From Tropicimonas sp033101155 (GTDB lineage: Bacteria; Pseudomonadota; Alphaproteobacteria; Rhodobacterales; Rhodobacteraceae): DNA of 64,000 nt. The stretch spans positions 248,001 through 312,000 of the forward strand of contig NZ_JAWMPX010000002.1 of the NCBI RefSeq assembly GCF_033101155.1, written 5' to 3'. Under the pieces are notes generated by a model that worked only from the letters and a program-made list of their open reading frames with translations, did no database searches and had not been told where the DNA came from. Below, in pieces: positions 53,607 through 63,322 of the stretch (position 1 is its first letter; each line of letters begins with the position of its first letter). Position numbers and translations under genes: made by a program.

Positions 53607-54752
53607 TCAGAGTCCCTCGCGGACAGAGCTGGCCAACGGGTAGCCAGACAGGAAGCGTGCTCGCAGGATCGCCACCCAGAGCAGCACCGCGATTAGCTGG
53701 TGGGTGATGGCAACATGCCATTGCGCCTGGGTCAGCACCGCGACGATGCCGAGCACGACCTGCCCGAAACAGAGTACGAGCATCCAGTCGAAGGCCCGTC
53801 GCGTGCGCGGATGGGCCGATTTGCGGCCACGCGTCCAGGCGAAGATGGCGAAGGCGAAGACGATGTACCCGAGTGTCCGGTGCATGAACTGCACAAGCCC
53901 CGGATCTTCGAAGAAATTCCGCCAGACCGGCTCCAGCAGGAAGGGCGACGGCGGGAAGATGCCGCCATTCATCAGCGGCCATGTCGGGAAGGCGACGCCG
54001 GCATCGATCCCGGCAACCAGCGCACCGAGCAGGATCTGCAGGAAGGCGAGATGCAGGAGCCCGGTCGAGAGCCCCCAAAGCTTTGCCTCCTTGGCGCGCC
54101 GCGCCTGCATCAGCTCGCGTTCGGGGCGCGACAGCTTGAGGAAATACCAGCCCAGCAGGCCGAGAATGACGAAAGCCAGGCCCAGATGCACCGCCAGCCG
54201 ATAGGAGGCCACGTCGAGCATCCCCTCGCCCAAACCGGACGAGACCATCCACCAGCCGATCGCACCCTGCACGCCGCCGAGAACCCCGGGCAGCGCCAGC
54301 CGCCCGGTCCAACCGGTCGGGATCTTGCGCAGCGCAAGGAACCCGAAGAAACCGATGGCCCAAACCAGGCCGATCACCCGGCCAAGCTGTCGATGCCCCC
54401 ATTCCCACCAATAGATGCCCTTGAACTCCTCAAGGGTCATCTCCGTGTTCTGGATCTGGAATTCCGGGATCTGCTGGTATTTTGCAAACTCCGACTCCCA
54501 GGCCTCGACGCTCATCGGCGGCACAGCCCCGGTGACCGGCTTCCACTCGGTGATCGACAACCCGCTATCGGTCAGCCGCGTCAGGCCGCCAACGACGATC
54601 ATCGCCACGACCATGGCAAAGAGCAGCCCCAGCCAGATCCGGATCGCGCCGCGCGCACCTTTTGCGCCGCGATCGATCATCCCGGGTTGGGCGACCGGGG
54701 TCTTTGGGGTCTCGGCCCCGACATCCTCAAAAATACTGCGCTTGGCGGCCAT
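53607..54752 (-). CDS. ctaA: Heme A synthase CtaA (COX15 type)
   Basis: CtaA oxidises the C8 methyl of heme O to make heme A for aa3-type cytochrome oxidases. ATG at 54752 is chosen because GGAG lies 8 bases upstream and the protein begins MAAKRSIFEDV; the ATG at 54767 overlaps trmJ. It has ~381 residues with eight membrane segments. Heme-binding histidines are in WEWGHRQLGRVIG, RLAVHLGLAF, MHRTLGYIVF and VAITHQLIAVL. The type without a cysteine pair matches alphaproteobacterial/mitochondrial COX15. Its place between trmJ and the M32 gene is compact, with 11- and 1-base gaps. Confidence 0.95.
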   Translation of the reverse strand: MAAKRSIFEDVGAETPKTPVAQPGMIDRGAKGARGAIRIWLGLLFAMVVAMIVVGGLTRLTDSGLSITEWKPVTGAVPPMSVEAWESEFAKYQQIPEFQIQNTEMTLEEFKGIYWWEWGHRQLGRVIGLVWAIGFFGFLALRKIPTGWTGRLALPGVLGGVQGAIGWWMVSSGLGEGMLDVASYRLAVHLGLAFVILGLLGWYFLKLSRPERELMQARRAKEAKLWGLSTGLLHLAFLQILLGALVAGIDAGVAFPTWPLMNGGIFPPSPFLLEPVWRNFFEDPGLVQFMHRTLGYIVFAFAIFAWTRGRKSAHPRTRRAFDWMLVLCFGQVVLGIVAVLTQAQWHVAITHQLIAVLLWVAILRARFLSGYPLASSVREGL

Positions 54753-54763
54753 GACGGTCTCCT

Positions 54764-55486
54764 TCACTCATCCTTCGGGCGCTGGCGGGTCAGTTGCCGC
54801 AACATCCCGTGGAATATCTGCACATCGGCGCGTGTGAGCGCCAGCCGGGAAAGCATGTTTCGCACCGACACCTTCATCCCCGCCGCCTTGGCCTCGGGGA
54901 AGAAGAAGCCGGCATCTTCGAGCCGCTGTTCGAAATGATCTCCGAGCTTCTCGACCTCGATCATCTGCGCCCGCTCGATCTCGGGCGCCTCGGGCAGCGG
55001 CTCTGCCTGCCGACGCCACTCATACGCGGTCAGCAGCACGCATTGCGCGAGGTTGAGCGAAAAGAACTCAGGATTGACCGGCACGGTGATGATCGCATGG
55101 GCCCGAGAAACATCCTCATTCTCCAACCCGGCCCGTTCCGGCCCGAACAGCACGCCAACCTTGCCGCCCTCAGCCGCAACCGCGCGCGCTTGCGCCATCG
55201 CCTGTTCCGGCGTCAGCACCGGCTTGGTCAGGTCGCGCGACCGCGCCGTGGTGGCATAGACATGGGTGCAATCGGCCACGGCCTCGGCGACAGACCCATA
55301 GAGCCCGGCATTGTCCAGAACCCGGGCCGCGCCGCTCGCGAGCGCCACGGCGCGCGTGTTCGGCCAACCGTCGCGCGGCTCGACCAGCCGCATCCGGTCG
55401 AGGCCGAAATTCAGCATCGCGCGCGCCGCCCCACCGATATTCTCGCCCATCTGCGGACGCACGAGGATGAAGCTGGGCTGGGACAT
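54764..55486 (-). CDS. trmJ: tRNA (cytidine/uridine-2'-O)-methyltransferase TrmJ
   Basis: A SPOUT-family methyltransferase that methylates the ribose of nucleotide 32 in tRNA anticodon loops. It has 240 residues. The trefoil-knot SPOUT motifs are FILVRPQMGENIGGAARAM, VLFGPERAGLENEDV and VNPEFFSLNLAQCVLL. It is the first gene of a minus-strand set continuing with ctaA and the M32 peptidase. The upstream 140 bases should hold its promoter and that of the divergent ThiE-like gene. Confidence 0.93.
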   Translation of the reverse strand: MSQPSFILVRPQMGENIGGAARAMLNFGLDRMRLVEPRDGWPNTRAVALASGAARVLDNAGLYGSVAEAVADCTHVYATTARSRDLTKPVLTPEQAMAQARAVAAEGGKVGVLFGPERAGLENEDVSRAHAIITVPVNPEFFSLNLAQCVLLTAYEWRRQAEPLPEAPEIERAQMIEVEKLGDHFEQRLEDAGFFFPEAKAAGMKVSVRNMLSRLALTRADVQIFHGMLRQLTRQRPKDE

Positions 55487-55627
55487 GGAGGCTCCTTGGC
55501 TGAGTTCCGGGGGCTGAAATCCCGGACCTGATACGCCGCCGCGCCGCCTGCTTCAAGCAGCCATGGCACGCCGCGCAAAAGGGCGCTAAGAGAAGCGAGC
55601 GCAACAAGAAGCCGGGAGACACGAGCA

Positions 55628-56242
55628 ATGGCCGACCAGGAGCAGCCGCAGATCTATCTCATCAGCCCGCCGGAGCTGGACCCCGAAGGGTTCCCCGAGC
55701 AGCTCGCTCGCGTCCTCGACGCGCGCGAGATCGCCTGTTTCCGACTCGCGCTGGCGAGCACCGACGAGGATCATGTCGCGCGCGCCGCCGATGCCTGCCG
55801 CGCCACCTGCCACGAGCGGGACGTCGCCATCGTCATCGCGCAGCACCAACGCATGGTCGAACGGCTCGGGCTTGACGGTGTTCATCTTGACGGCGCCCGC
55901 GCCATTCGCGACGCCCGCAAGGAGCTGGGCGAAGACGCCATTGTCGGCACGTTCTGCGGCGCGTCCCGGCATGACGGCATGAATGCCGCGGAAGCTGGCG
56001 CGGATTACGTTGCTTTCGGTCCGGTCGGCCAGACCGAACTGGGCGATGGAACGCGGGCCGAGCTCGATCTCTTTTCATGGTGGAGCGAGGTGATCGAGAT
56101 CCCGATTGTGGCCGAGGGGGCGTTGACGCCGGAACTGGTCGGGGCGATTTCGCCCGTGACGGATTTCTTCGGCATCGGGTCGGAGATCTGGAAGAGCGAC
56201 GACCCTGTCGCGGCCCTGGCCAGCCTGCTGGAACAGGCCTGA
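55628..56242 (+). CDS. Thiamine-phosphate synthase-like protein (ThiE family)
   Basis: A 204-residue TIM-barrel protein of the ThiE/TenI family. ThiE joins the pyrimidine and thiazole phosphates. Seen here are IYLISPPELDPEGF, VHLDGARAIRDARKELG, TFCGASRHDGMNAAEAGADYVAFGPV and IVAEGALTPELVG. The usual ThiE GQxD and CSTHS motifs are replaced (VHLDG, FCGASRHD), and the pyrophosphate-binding arginine region is weak, so it may be a divergent ThiE or a TenI-like protein without synthase activity. It is alone on the plus strand. Confidence 0.75.
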   Translation: MADQEQPQIYLISPPELDPEGFPEQLARVLDAREIACFRLALASTDEDHVARAADACRATCHERDVAIVIAQHQRMVERLGLDGVHLDGARAIRDARKELGEDAIVGTFCGASRHDGMNAAEAGADYVAFGPVGQTELGDGTRAELDLFSWWSEVIEIPIVAEGALTPELVGAISPVTDFFGIGSEIWKSDDPVAALASLLEQA

Positions 56243-56309
56243 CACGCGCCCGATCCCAGTGGATCGGCGATGACGCGGCTGTTGCCGGGCGTCTTGCGAA
56301 GTTCGGCTT

Positions 56310-56509
56310 CTAGGACTGTTTCCCGGAGCCGTCTTCCGGCTCGACGCGTCCCTCGTCATGCAGCTTCTCGACTCGCTCCGCTTCGGCGCGGGCGCGCTGC
56401 TTCTCGGCCTTTGTCAGGCCGTGAAAGGCGGCGTTTCGATCCGCCGCCTCCCGGGCATCCTTCCGGGCCCGCTCCTTGCGGACCCGGTTGAGATTGATCG
56501 GCTTGGCCA

Positions 56510-56510
<1 letters not shown>
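56310..56510 (-). CDS. DUF4169-family small protein
   Basis: A 66-residue, very basic and charged helical protein. The opening MAKPINLNRVRKERARKD and the AFHGLTKAEKQRARAEAERVEK repeat of basic/acidic residues match DUF4169, found mainly in Rhodobacterales and Rhizobiales beside fumC. The function is unknown. The ATG overlaps the fumC stop by one base, so it is cotranslated with fumarase. Confidence 0.85.
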
Positions 56511-57910
<1,400 letters not shown>

Positions 57911-58155
57911 TCGTGATCCTCCGGATGAACGTTGCCAGCCGTTTACCGCCGGAGCGGCCCGGGGGCAATTGAACGGGGCGCCGCAGGTACGGGATGATTT
58001 TGGCAGAGAGACGAGCCGGCATGGGCACTCTCACCGAGCACCATTGACGCGGCTTCCATTGACATCGGCTTTGCCCGATTTCGAAGCCGTCACATTCCTG
58101 TAACGCCCAATCGCTAGCCAATGATCGGCAGCTACCGCATCACGGGGGTTGTCAG

Positions 58156-58839
58156 GTGGAAAACGCCACATATAGTTACACTCACAGTCGGGGCGGGTCG
58201 TCCCGCCCTGAGCCGGAGATGCTGGCCGTCAGGGCGGGGGTGGAGTCACTGAAGATGGACGTCGATTTCAGAAAACAGTTCGTGCGCGAGCCGAACAGTC
58301 TCAGGCACCACCCGGCGCTGGTGCTGAATGCCGATTACCGACCGCTTTCCTACTACCCGCTTTCGCTTTGGCCCTGGCAGGACGCAATCAAGGCCGCCTG
58401 GTTGGAGCGCGTGGATATCGTGGCGGAATATGACGAGGTCGTGCGCAGTCCCTCAACCGAGATCCGGCTACCGTCTGTGGTTGTGCTCAAGGATTATGTC
58501 AGGCCACAGAAGCGCGTGGCCTTCACACGCTTCAACCTTTTCCTGCGGGACCAGTTCTGCTGCCAGTATTGCGGCACCAAGGGGGATCTGACCTTTGATC
58601 ATGTCGTGCCGCGCGCGCGCGGCGGGATCACGAGTTGGGAGAACGTGGTGGCGGCCTGTTCGAGCTGCAATCTCAAGAAGGGCGCACGGTCGCTGAGGCA
58701 GGCCAATATGAGCCTGCTCAGGGCGCCACGCCGACCGGGCGCGGAAGAGTTGCGCAACACCGGTCGGAAGTTTCCGCCGAACCACCTGCACAAGTCCTGG
58801 CTCGATTTCCTTTATTGGGATGCTGAACTGGAGGCGTGA
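58156..58839 (+). CDS. HNH endonuclease-family protein
   Basis: A 227-residue (from GTG 58156) protein of a conserved alphaproteobacterial HNH group. The zinc/HNH core is CQYCGTKGDLTFDHVVPRARGG followed by NVVAACSSCNLKK, with CxxC pairs and the catalytic His in DHV. The N-terminal part contains the group's own motif ALVLNADYRPLSYYPLSLWPWQDA. The C-terminal HKSWLDFLYWD is also typical. ATG at 58255 (MDVDFRK, preceded by GGAG) is a possible shorter start. The target is unknown; it is not tied to a phage, intron or defence operon here, so a housekeeping DNA-related role is likely. Confidence 0.88.
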   Translation: MENATYSYTHSRGGSSRPEPEMLAVRAGVESLKMDVDFRKQFVREPNSLRHHPALVLNADYRPLSYYPLSLWPWQDAIKAAWLERVDIVAEYDEVVRSPSTEIRLPSVVVLKDYVRPQKRVAFTRFNLFLRDQFCCQYCGTKGDLTFDHVVPRARGGITSWENVVAACSSCNLKKGARSLRQANMSLLRAPRRPGAEELRNTGRKFPPNHLHKSWLDFLYWDAELEA

Positions 58840-58861
58840 TCTGCACCAAGATTGGTGGGTT

Positions 58862-59197
58862 TCAATGATGCGCGCTGCCTGAAAATAGCTGAATAGTCAC
58901 CACTCCGGCCAGGATCAGCCCGATCCCGACAATTGCCGGCAGGTCGAGCTTTTGCCCGAACACCACCAGTCCGAGCAGGCTGATCAGCACGACCCCGAGC
59001 CCGGACCAGATCGCATAAGCGACGCCCACGGGAATCACCTTCAGTGCCATCGCAAGCAGGTAGAATGCGGCCCCGTATCCCAGGACCACAAGTAGGGACG
59101 GCAGCGGCCGGGTAAATTGCTGCGAGGCTTGCAGGGCCGATGTGCCGATGACCTCGGCGATGATGGCGCCGATCAGGGCGAGGACATGGCTTGGCAT
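58862..59197 (-). CDS. Small multidrug resistance-family transporter (EmrE/SugE type)
   Basis: A 111-residue membrane protein with four hydrophobic segments. The essential glutamate lies in TM1 (AIIAEVIGTSAL). Tyr and Trp follow in AYAIWSGLGVVLI as in EmrE, so proton-driven export of hydrophobic cations is expected; guanidinium (Gdx) or other export cannot be excluded. It starts 12 bases after the YitT gene and is the last of a minus-strand run. The C-terminal SGSAHH tail is unusual but short. Confidence 0.9.
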   Translation of the reverse strand: MPSHVLALIGAIIAEVIGTSALQASQQFTRPLPSLLVVLGYGAAFYLLAMALKVIPVGVAYAIWSGLGVVLISLLGLVVFGQKLDLPAIVGIGLILAGVVTIQLFSGSAHH

Positions 59198-59209
59198 GAA
59201 AGGGTCCCG

Positions 59210-59830
59210 TCAGGTTGCGATATAGCGGTCGCGGCGATGGTTGAAGGCGATGACGAAGTTGAGCACGACTGCTCCGAGCAGGGAATAGAGAACCACCTGG
59301 GCCGGGAAGAGAAAGGCTGCCGTGGCGAAAAGCGCGGCATCGAACAAAAGCTGGACATAGCCGGCGGGAAAGCCCGTGCGGTCCTGGATCAGCAGCGCCG
59401 TGACGCCGAGCCCGCCGAGCGACCCCTTGTGGCGGAACAGAATGAGCAGGCCGGCCCCCACGAGGCAGCCGAAGATCACCATGCCGAGCGCCGGGGTGAC
59501 CTCGGCCAGCACAAGATGCCCGGGCAGCCATTCCGAGAGCAGCGACAGGGCCGTGACGCATCCGAGAGAGCGCAGGGTGAAATTCAGGCCCATCCGGCTC
59601 CAGGCGAGCCAGTAGAATGGCAGGTTCACGACGAAAAACACCGCGCCGAAGGGCCAACCGGTCAGATAGGCGATGATCAGGGCGAGCCCGGCGGTCTGAC
59701 CGGTGAGAAAGCCGAGATGGGTCAGGACTTGCAGCCCGAGCGCGCAGAAGAAAACACCGATGGACAGCCCCTGGATGTCTTCGAGGAGCGAGTGGCGGAG
59801 CGGGTCTTGGGTCTGATCGGGCTGCCTCAT
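59210..59830 (-). CDS. YitT-family membrane protein
   Basis: A ~206-residue membrane protein with about five to six hydrophobic segments. The pattern LTGQTAGLALIIAYLTGWPFGAVFFVVNLPFYWL and GSLGGLGVTALLIQDRTG matches the YitT/DUF161 integral membrane family, with unknown function. ATG at 59830 is preferred over the upstream in-frame codon at 59944, whose extra 38 residues overlap the SDR gene and look non-coding. The neighbouring SMR gene suggests a membrane transport role, inferred only. Confidence 0.85.
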   Translation of the reverse strand: MRQPDQTQDPLRHSLLEDIQGLSIGVFFCALGLQVLTHLGFLTGQTAGLALIIAYLTGWPFGAVFFVVNLPFYWLAWSRMGLNFTLRSLGCVTALSLLSEWLPGHLVLAEVTPALGMVIFGCLVGAGLLILFRHKGSLGGLGVTALLIQDRTGFPAGYVQLLFDAALFATAAFLFPAQVVLYSLLGAVVLNFVIAFNHRRDRYIAT

Positions 59831-59900
59831 GGCGCGCAGATGACAAATCCGCGCGCCAAGGTCCAGAGGCGAGTTGCCCTGCCCCACATGTGCCCGAAGG

Positions 59901-60638
59901 TCACTGCATGCGCAGCGCGCCGTCGAGCCGGATCGTCTCGCCATTGAGATAGGGGCAACTCGTGATGAATTTCACGAGCGCAGCGAATTCCGCCGGATTG
60001 CCGAGCCGCCGCGGGAAGGTCACATCCTCGGCCAACCCGTCCTGCACCTCCTGAGGCAGTCCCATCAGCATCGGGGTCAGGAAGATCCCCGGCGCGATGG
60101 CCATGACCCGGATGCCGTCGCGCGCGAGATCCCGCGCCATTGGCAGCGAGAGCCCTGCGATGCCCGCCTTGGAAGCGCCATAGGCCGCCTGCCCTTTCTG
60201 GCCGTCAAAGGCCGCGATGGACGCGGTGTTGACGATCACGCCGCGCTCCCCATCTGCATTGGCGGCGTTCTTCGCCATCTCGGCTGCGGCCAATCGAGCA
60301 ATGTTGAAAGTGCCGATCAGGTTGACCGAAACCGTCTTCTCGAACCCTTCGAAACTATGCGGGCCTTCCCGGCCCAGCGTCTTCTCTCCGGTGGCGATGC
60401 CGGCGCAATTGACCAGCAGGCTCACGCCGCCCATCGCCGTCGAGGCCGCCGCGACCGCCGCTTCCGCCGCCGCCGGATCCGTCACATCGACGGCCTGAAA
60501 CCCGGCCCCCTCCGGCGCCTCTCCGGCCCGGTCCAAAACCGTGACCGCAGCGCCCGACGCCAACAACTCCTCGACCGTTGCCCGGCCGAGACCGGAGGCG
60601 CCGCCGGTCACGATCGCCTTAACCTGTTTGATATCCAT
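59901..60638 (-). CDS. Short-chain dehydrogenase (type II 3-hydroxyacyl-CoA dehydrogenase-like)
   Basis: A 245-residue SDR. The NAD-binding motif is TGGASGLG (residues 11-18), then NCAGIATG, the catalytic Ser in NTASIAAFDG, and YGASKAG with the YxxxK pair. The pattern IKQVKAIVTGGASGLGRATVE and GPHSFEGFEKTVSVNLIGTFN resembles HSD17B10-type 3-hydroxyacyl-CoA dehydrogenases of fatty-acid or branched-chain catabolism; the substrate is inferred. It lies between olsA and the YitT gene with gaps of about 66 and 70 bases. Confidence 0.88.
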   Translation of the reverse strand: MDIKQVKAIVTGGASGLGRATVEELLASGAAVTVLDRAGEAPEGAGFQAVDVTDPAAAEAAVAAASTAMGGVSLLVNCAGIATGEKTLGREGPHSFEGFEKTVSVNLIGTFNIARLAAAEMAKNAANADGERGVIVNTASIAAFDGQKGQAAYGASKAGIAGLSLPMARDLARDGIRVMAIAPGIFLTPMLMGLPQEVQDGLAEDVTFPRRLGNPAEFAALVKFITSCPYLNGETIRLDGALRMQ

Positions 60639-60704
60639 GATGTCCTCCCTCGTGGCCGATAGCTATTGCCCGGGAGGCCCTTTCTGTCCAGCCCTCTGCG
60701 CCGG

Positions 60705-61565
60705 TCAGTCACCCGCTTCCAGCGGAGCGTCCACCATCGCAGCCGCCAGACCGTCCCGCACGGCGCGTTCGCATTGCCTGGCCAGTGCCTTGCGCCCGCC
60801 CGCCTCGGCGACCGAAATGGGCGGGTGATAGTAGATTTCGACCGAGCCCTGCCGCTTCTGCCGCAGCACCTTCAGGAAATGCTCCCCGAATTCCATATCC
60901 GCCCACCAGCCATAGAACCGCGGATCTTCTCCGTCCGGTCCGTGATAGACCAGCGTGATCGGCTGTACCTGAAACTCATCCGAAACATCGTCCGCGTGGA
61001 AGGCCTGAAACAGTGTGGTCTTGAAGGGCAGCACCCGCAGCCCGTCCGTGCTGGTGCCTTCCGGGAAGAAGAGCAGCCGATGCCCCGCTCCCAGACGTTG
61101 CTCGAGGAGCGCGCTCTGCGCCTGCGCCTCGCGGCGGTCGCGATTGATGAAGACTGTGCCGGTTGCCCGCGCGAGCCAGCCAATGCCGGGCCAGCCGGCC
61201 ACCTCGGCCTTGGAGACGAAATAGATCCGATCGCAGGCATTGAGCGCGAAGATATCCAACCAGGAGACGTGATTGGAGACCTGCGCCCCAAGCCCCTCCA
61301 TCGGCTGTCCGTGAACTGTGCGCCGTATCCCCATGATAAAAAAGGCTGTTCGGCAGACAAACCGTGTGATGGCCGGGGTCCATGGCCGGTGCAACCCAAA
61401 GATTGGCCGTTCGATCAGCCGCACCAACAGCAGAAGCGCGAGGCAGCCGAAGGTCACGAGCGCAAACGGGATCGCTCGGCGCAGGACACGCGCCCAATCC
61501 GCCGCGCCGCTCGGCACATGCATCTCCGGTTCATCCTCGGAGCGCCATGTCGCCTCCGAGCTCAT
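60705..61565 (-). CDS. olsA: Lyso-ornithine lipid O-acyltransferase OlsA (PlsC family)
   Basis: A membrane-anchored 1-acyl-sn-glycerol-3-phosphate acyltransferase-family protein (286 residues). One N-terminal hydrophobic segment (about 33-55) is followed by the acyltransferase motifs NHVSWLD (HxxxxD) and FPEGTSTDG. Because it directly follows olsB with a four-base overlap, it is assigned as OlsA, which adds the second fatty acid to form ornithine lipid; a general PlsC activity is also possible. Confidence 0.85.
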   Translation of the reverse strand: MSSEATWRSEDEPEMHVPSGAADWARVLRRAIPFALVTFGCLALLLLVRLIERPIFGLHRPWTPAITRFVCRTAFFIMGIRRTVHGQPMEGLGAQVSNHVSWLDIFALNACDRIYFVSKAEVAGWPGIGWLARATGTVFINRDRREAQAQSALLEQRLGAGHRLLFFPEGTSTDGLRVLPFKTTLFQAFHADDVSDEFQVQPITLVYHGPDGEDPRFYGWWADMEFGEHFLKVLRQKRQGSVEIYYHPPISVAEAGGRKALARQCERAVRDGLAAAMVDAPLEAGD

Positions 61566-62338
61566 CCACGCGCCCCGGAATAGGTCGCACGCTGCTGTGC
61601 CGTCAGCCGTTCCGTGTCCATGACGAGACAGATGTCGACCGTGTTGAAAAGGTCGTCCACGAAGGCGCCCTCGCCGACATGACCGCCGAGCCGCAGGTAA
61701 GCCTTGATCAGCGCCGGGATCTCGCGCACGGCCTGCACCCGGTTCACCGCCTCCGGCGGCAGGATGTCCATCGCGGTGAAATGCGACGCGACGGCCCGGA
61801 CCCGCAGTTCCTCCGGCGCCAGATGGGCGTGATGCAGGAAGGAGAGCGGCTGCGCCAACGCGTTTACATCCGTGCCGTGAAAGCTCGCCACACCGAACAG
61901 CAACTCGATCTCGCGTTCGAGAACGTAATCCCCCAGCCCCTTCCAGAGCTGGAACAACGCCGTGCCACCGCGATAGTCCGTGTGCACGCAGGAGCGCCCG
62001 AGTTCCAGAAGCCGTCGCCCCGTCTGCTCCAGCGTCTGCAGCTCATATTCACCGGCGCAATAAAATCCTCCAGCGGCCACAGCGCGCTCGCCCGGCAAAA
62101 GCCGGTATGCGCCCACGACATGCTCGAGCGCGGCAGCGTCTCTCCGCCGGTCGACAAGGATCATATGGTCATAGAACGGGTCGAACCGGTCCTTCTCGAG
62201 CCGGGCCGCGTGATCGACAAGTGCCCCGTCGCCCTGCAATTCCTCGACGAAAACCTCGTAGCGCAGCCGCTGCGCGCCCAACAGATCCTGCTCGCTCTCC
62301 GCCAGCCTGATCTCGAAATACGGCTCATCCTGGCGCAT
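61562..62338 (-). CDS. olsB: L-ornithine N-alpha-acyltransferase OlsB
   Basis: OlsB transfers a 3-hydroxyacyl chain from ACP to ornithine, the first step of ornithine-lipid synthesis. The 258-residue GNAT-like protein shows the family opening FEIRLAESEQDLLGAQRLRYEVFVEE and the central FDHxDHL-like FYDHMILVD, LELGRSCVHTDYRGGTALFQLWKGLGDY and LLFGVASFHGTD. The ATG at 62338 starts the olsBA pair. No Pho box was seen upstream. Confidence 0.9.
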   Translation of the reverse strand: MRQDEPYFEIRLAESEQDLLGAQRLRYEVFVEELQGDGALVDHAARLEKDRFDPFYDHMILVDRRRDAAALEHVVGAYRLLPGERAVAAGGFYCAGEYELQTLEQTGRRLLELGRSCVHTDYRGGTALFQLWKGLGDYVLEREIELLFGVASFHGTDVNALAQPLSFLHHAHLAPEELRVRAVASHFTAMDILPPEAVNRVQAVREIPALIKAYLRLGGHVGEGAFVDDLFNTVDICLVMDTERLTAQQRATYSGARG

Positions 62339-62491
62339 ACGCGGCCCACTCTTTCCAGGTTCGTCACCGAAGCGTCTTTAGGCAAAGAGGTGCGACTTGT
62401 CTACACTCCCCATTTCCAGCGGGTTGACCGACGCCAAGCACCCGTTAGGCTTGTTTCGTTTTCCCAGTGTGTCGCCGCGTTAAGCGAGAAA

Positions 62492-62680
62492 TCAGAAGTC
62501 TTCCGGAAGAAGTCCGATGACACGACCATCCAGCACGACCTTACCGGCGTGTTCGAAATTGACGGTGATCCGGTGGCCTGCGCGCGACTGGACCTGTCCC
62601 AGCCCCCACTCCGGCTGGTCGGGATGGCGTACGAGCATTCCGGGCTCAAGGAAGGCATTCATGTCGATCATGCCGCCCAT
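62492..62680 (-). CDS. DUF3553-family small protein
   Basis: A small acidic protein of ~56-62 residues. The opening (from the internal ATG at 62662, MNAFLEPGMLVRHPDQPEWGLGQVQS) is characteristic of DUF3553, a domain also present next to UvrD-type helicases and thought to bind DNA or protein partners. ATG 62680 is the longer alternative. It is divergent from chpT, with 20 bases between starts, so the two share a promoter region. Function unknown. Confidence 0.82.
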   Translation of the reverse strand: MGGMIDMNAFLEPGMLVRHPDQPEWGLGQVQSRAGHRITVNFEHAGKVVLDGRVIGLLPEDF

Positions 62681-62700
62681 ACCGTCAGGAATCCCCCCTT

Positions 62701-63306
62701 ATGTCCAGTGACGAACCCACTACCGTCGATCTTGCCTCTCTGATCGGCTCACGCATCTGCCACGACCTGATCTCGCCCATCGGCGCAATCGGCAACGGGC
62801 TCGAACTGTTGTCGATGTCGGGCACAGGCGGGCCGGAAGTGGCGCTGATTACCGACAGCGTCGCGAATGCCAATGCCCGCATCCGCTTTTTCCGTATCGC
62901 TTTCGGCTATGCCGCGCCCGAACAAGGTTCGGCGCGCTCCGAGATCACCGCGATCCTTCAGGATGTTTACGGCCAGACCCGGCTGAAGGTCGACTGGAAT
63001 GTCCCGGGCGATTGTCGTCGCCAGGAGGCCAAGGCCGCCTTCCTCGCGCTGCAATGCCTGGAAACCGCCCTGCCCTTCGGCGGCGAGGTTTCCGTTTCTC
63101 GTGGCGACGGCGCATGGCATTTCACCGGCCGGTCGCAGAAGATGAAATTCGATCCTGAGCTCTGGACCTGGCTCTCCGGTGAGATGCCCGGGGGCGAGCT
63201 TGCCCCCAAACATGTGCATTTCGCCCTGTTGCCCGCAGCATTGGCAGGGCTCGGGCGCTCCGTCACCCAGCACCAGGATGACACCATGATCACGCTGAGT
63301 TTCTGA
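62701..63306 (+). CDS. chpT: Histidine phosphotransferase ChpT
   Basis: ChpT shuttles phosphate from the CckA kinase to CtrA and CpdR, the cell-cycle and motility phosphorelay of alphaproteobacteria. The 201-residue protein has the DHp-like opening LIGSRICHDLISPIGAIGNGLELL with the phosphoacceptor His at about residue 21, followed by a degenerate HATPase-like domain. The two CtrA-type boxes at 27.5 kb are possible targets of the pathway. CckA and CtrA are not in the window. Confidence 0.92.
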   Translation: MSSDEPTTVDLASLIGSRICHDLISPIGAIGNGLELLSMSGTGGPEVALITDSVANANARIRFFRIAFGYAAPEQGSARSEITAILQDVYGQTRLKVDWNVPGDCRRQEAKAAFLALQCLETALPFGGEVSVSRGDGAWHFTGRSQKMKFDPELWTWLSGEMPGGELAPKHVHFALLPAALAGLGRSVTQHQDDTMITLSF

Positions 63307-63322
63307 TCCCTGACGACGCGCC

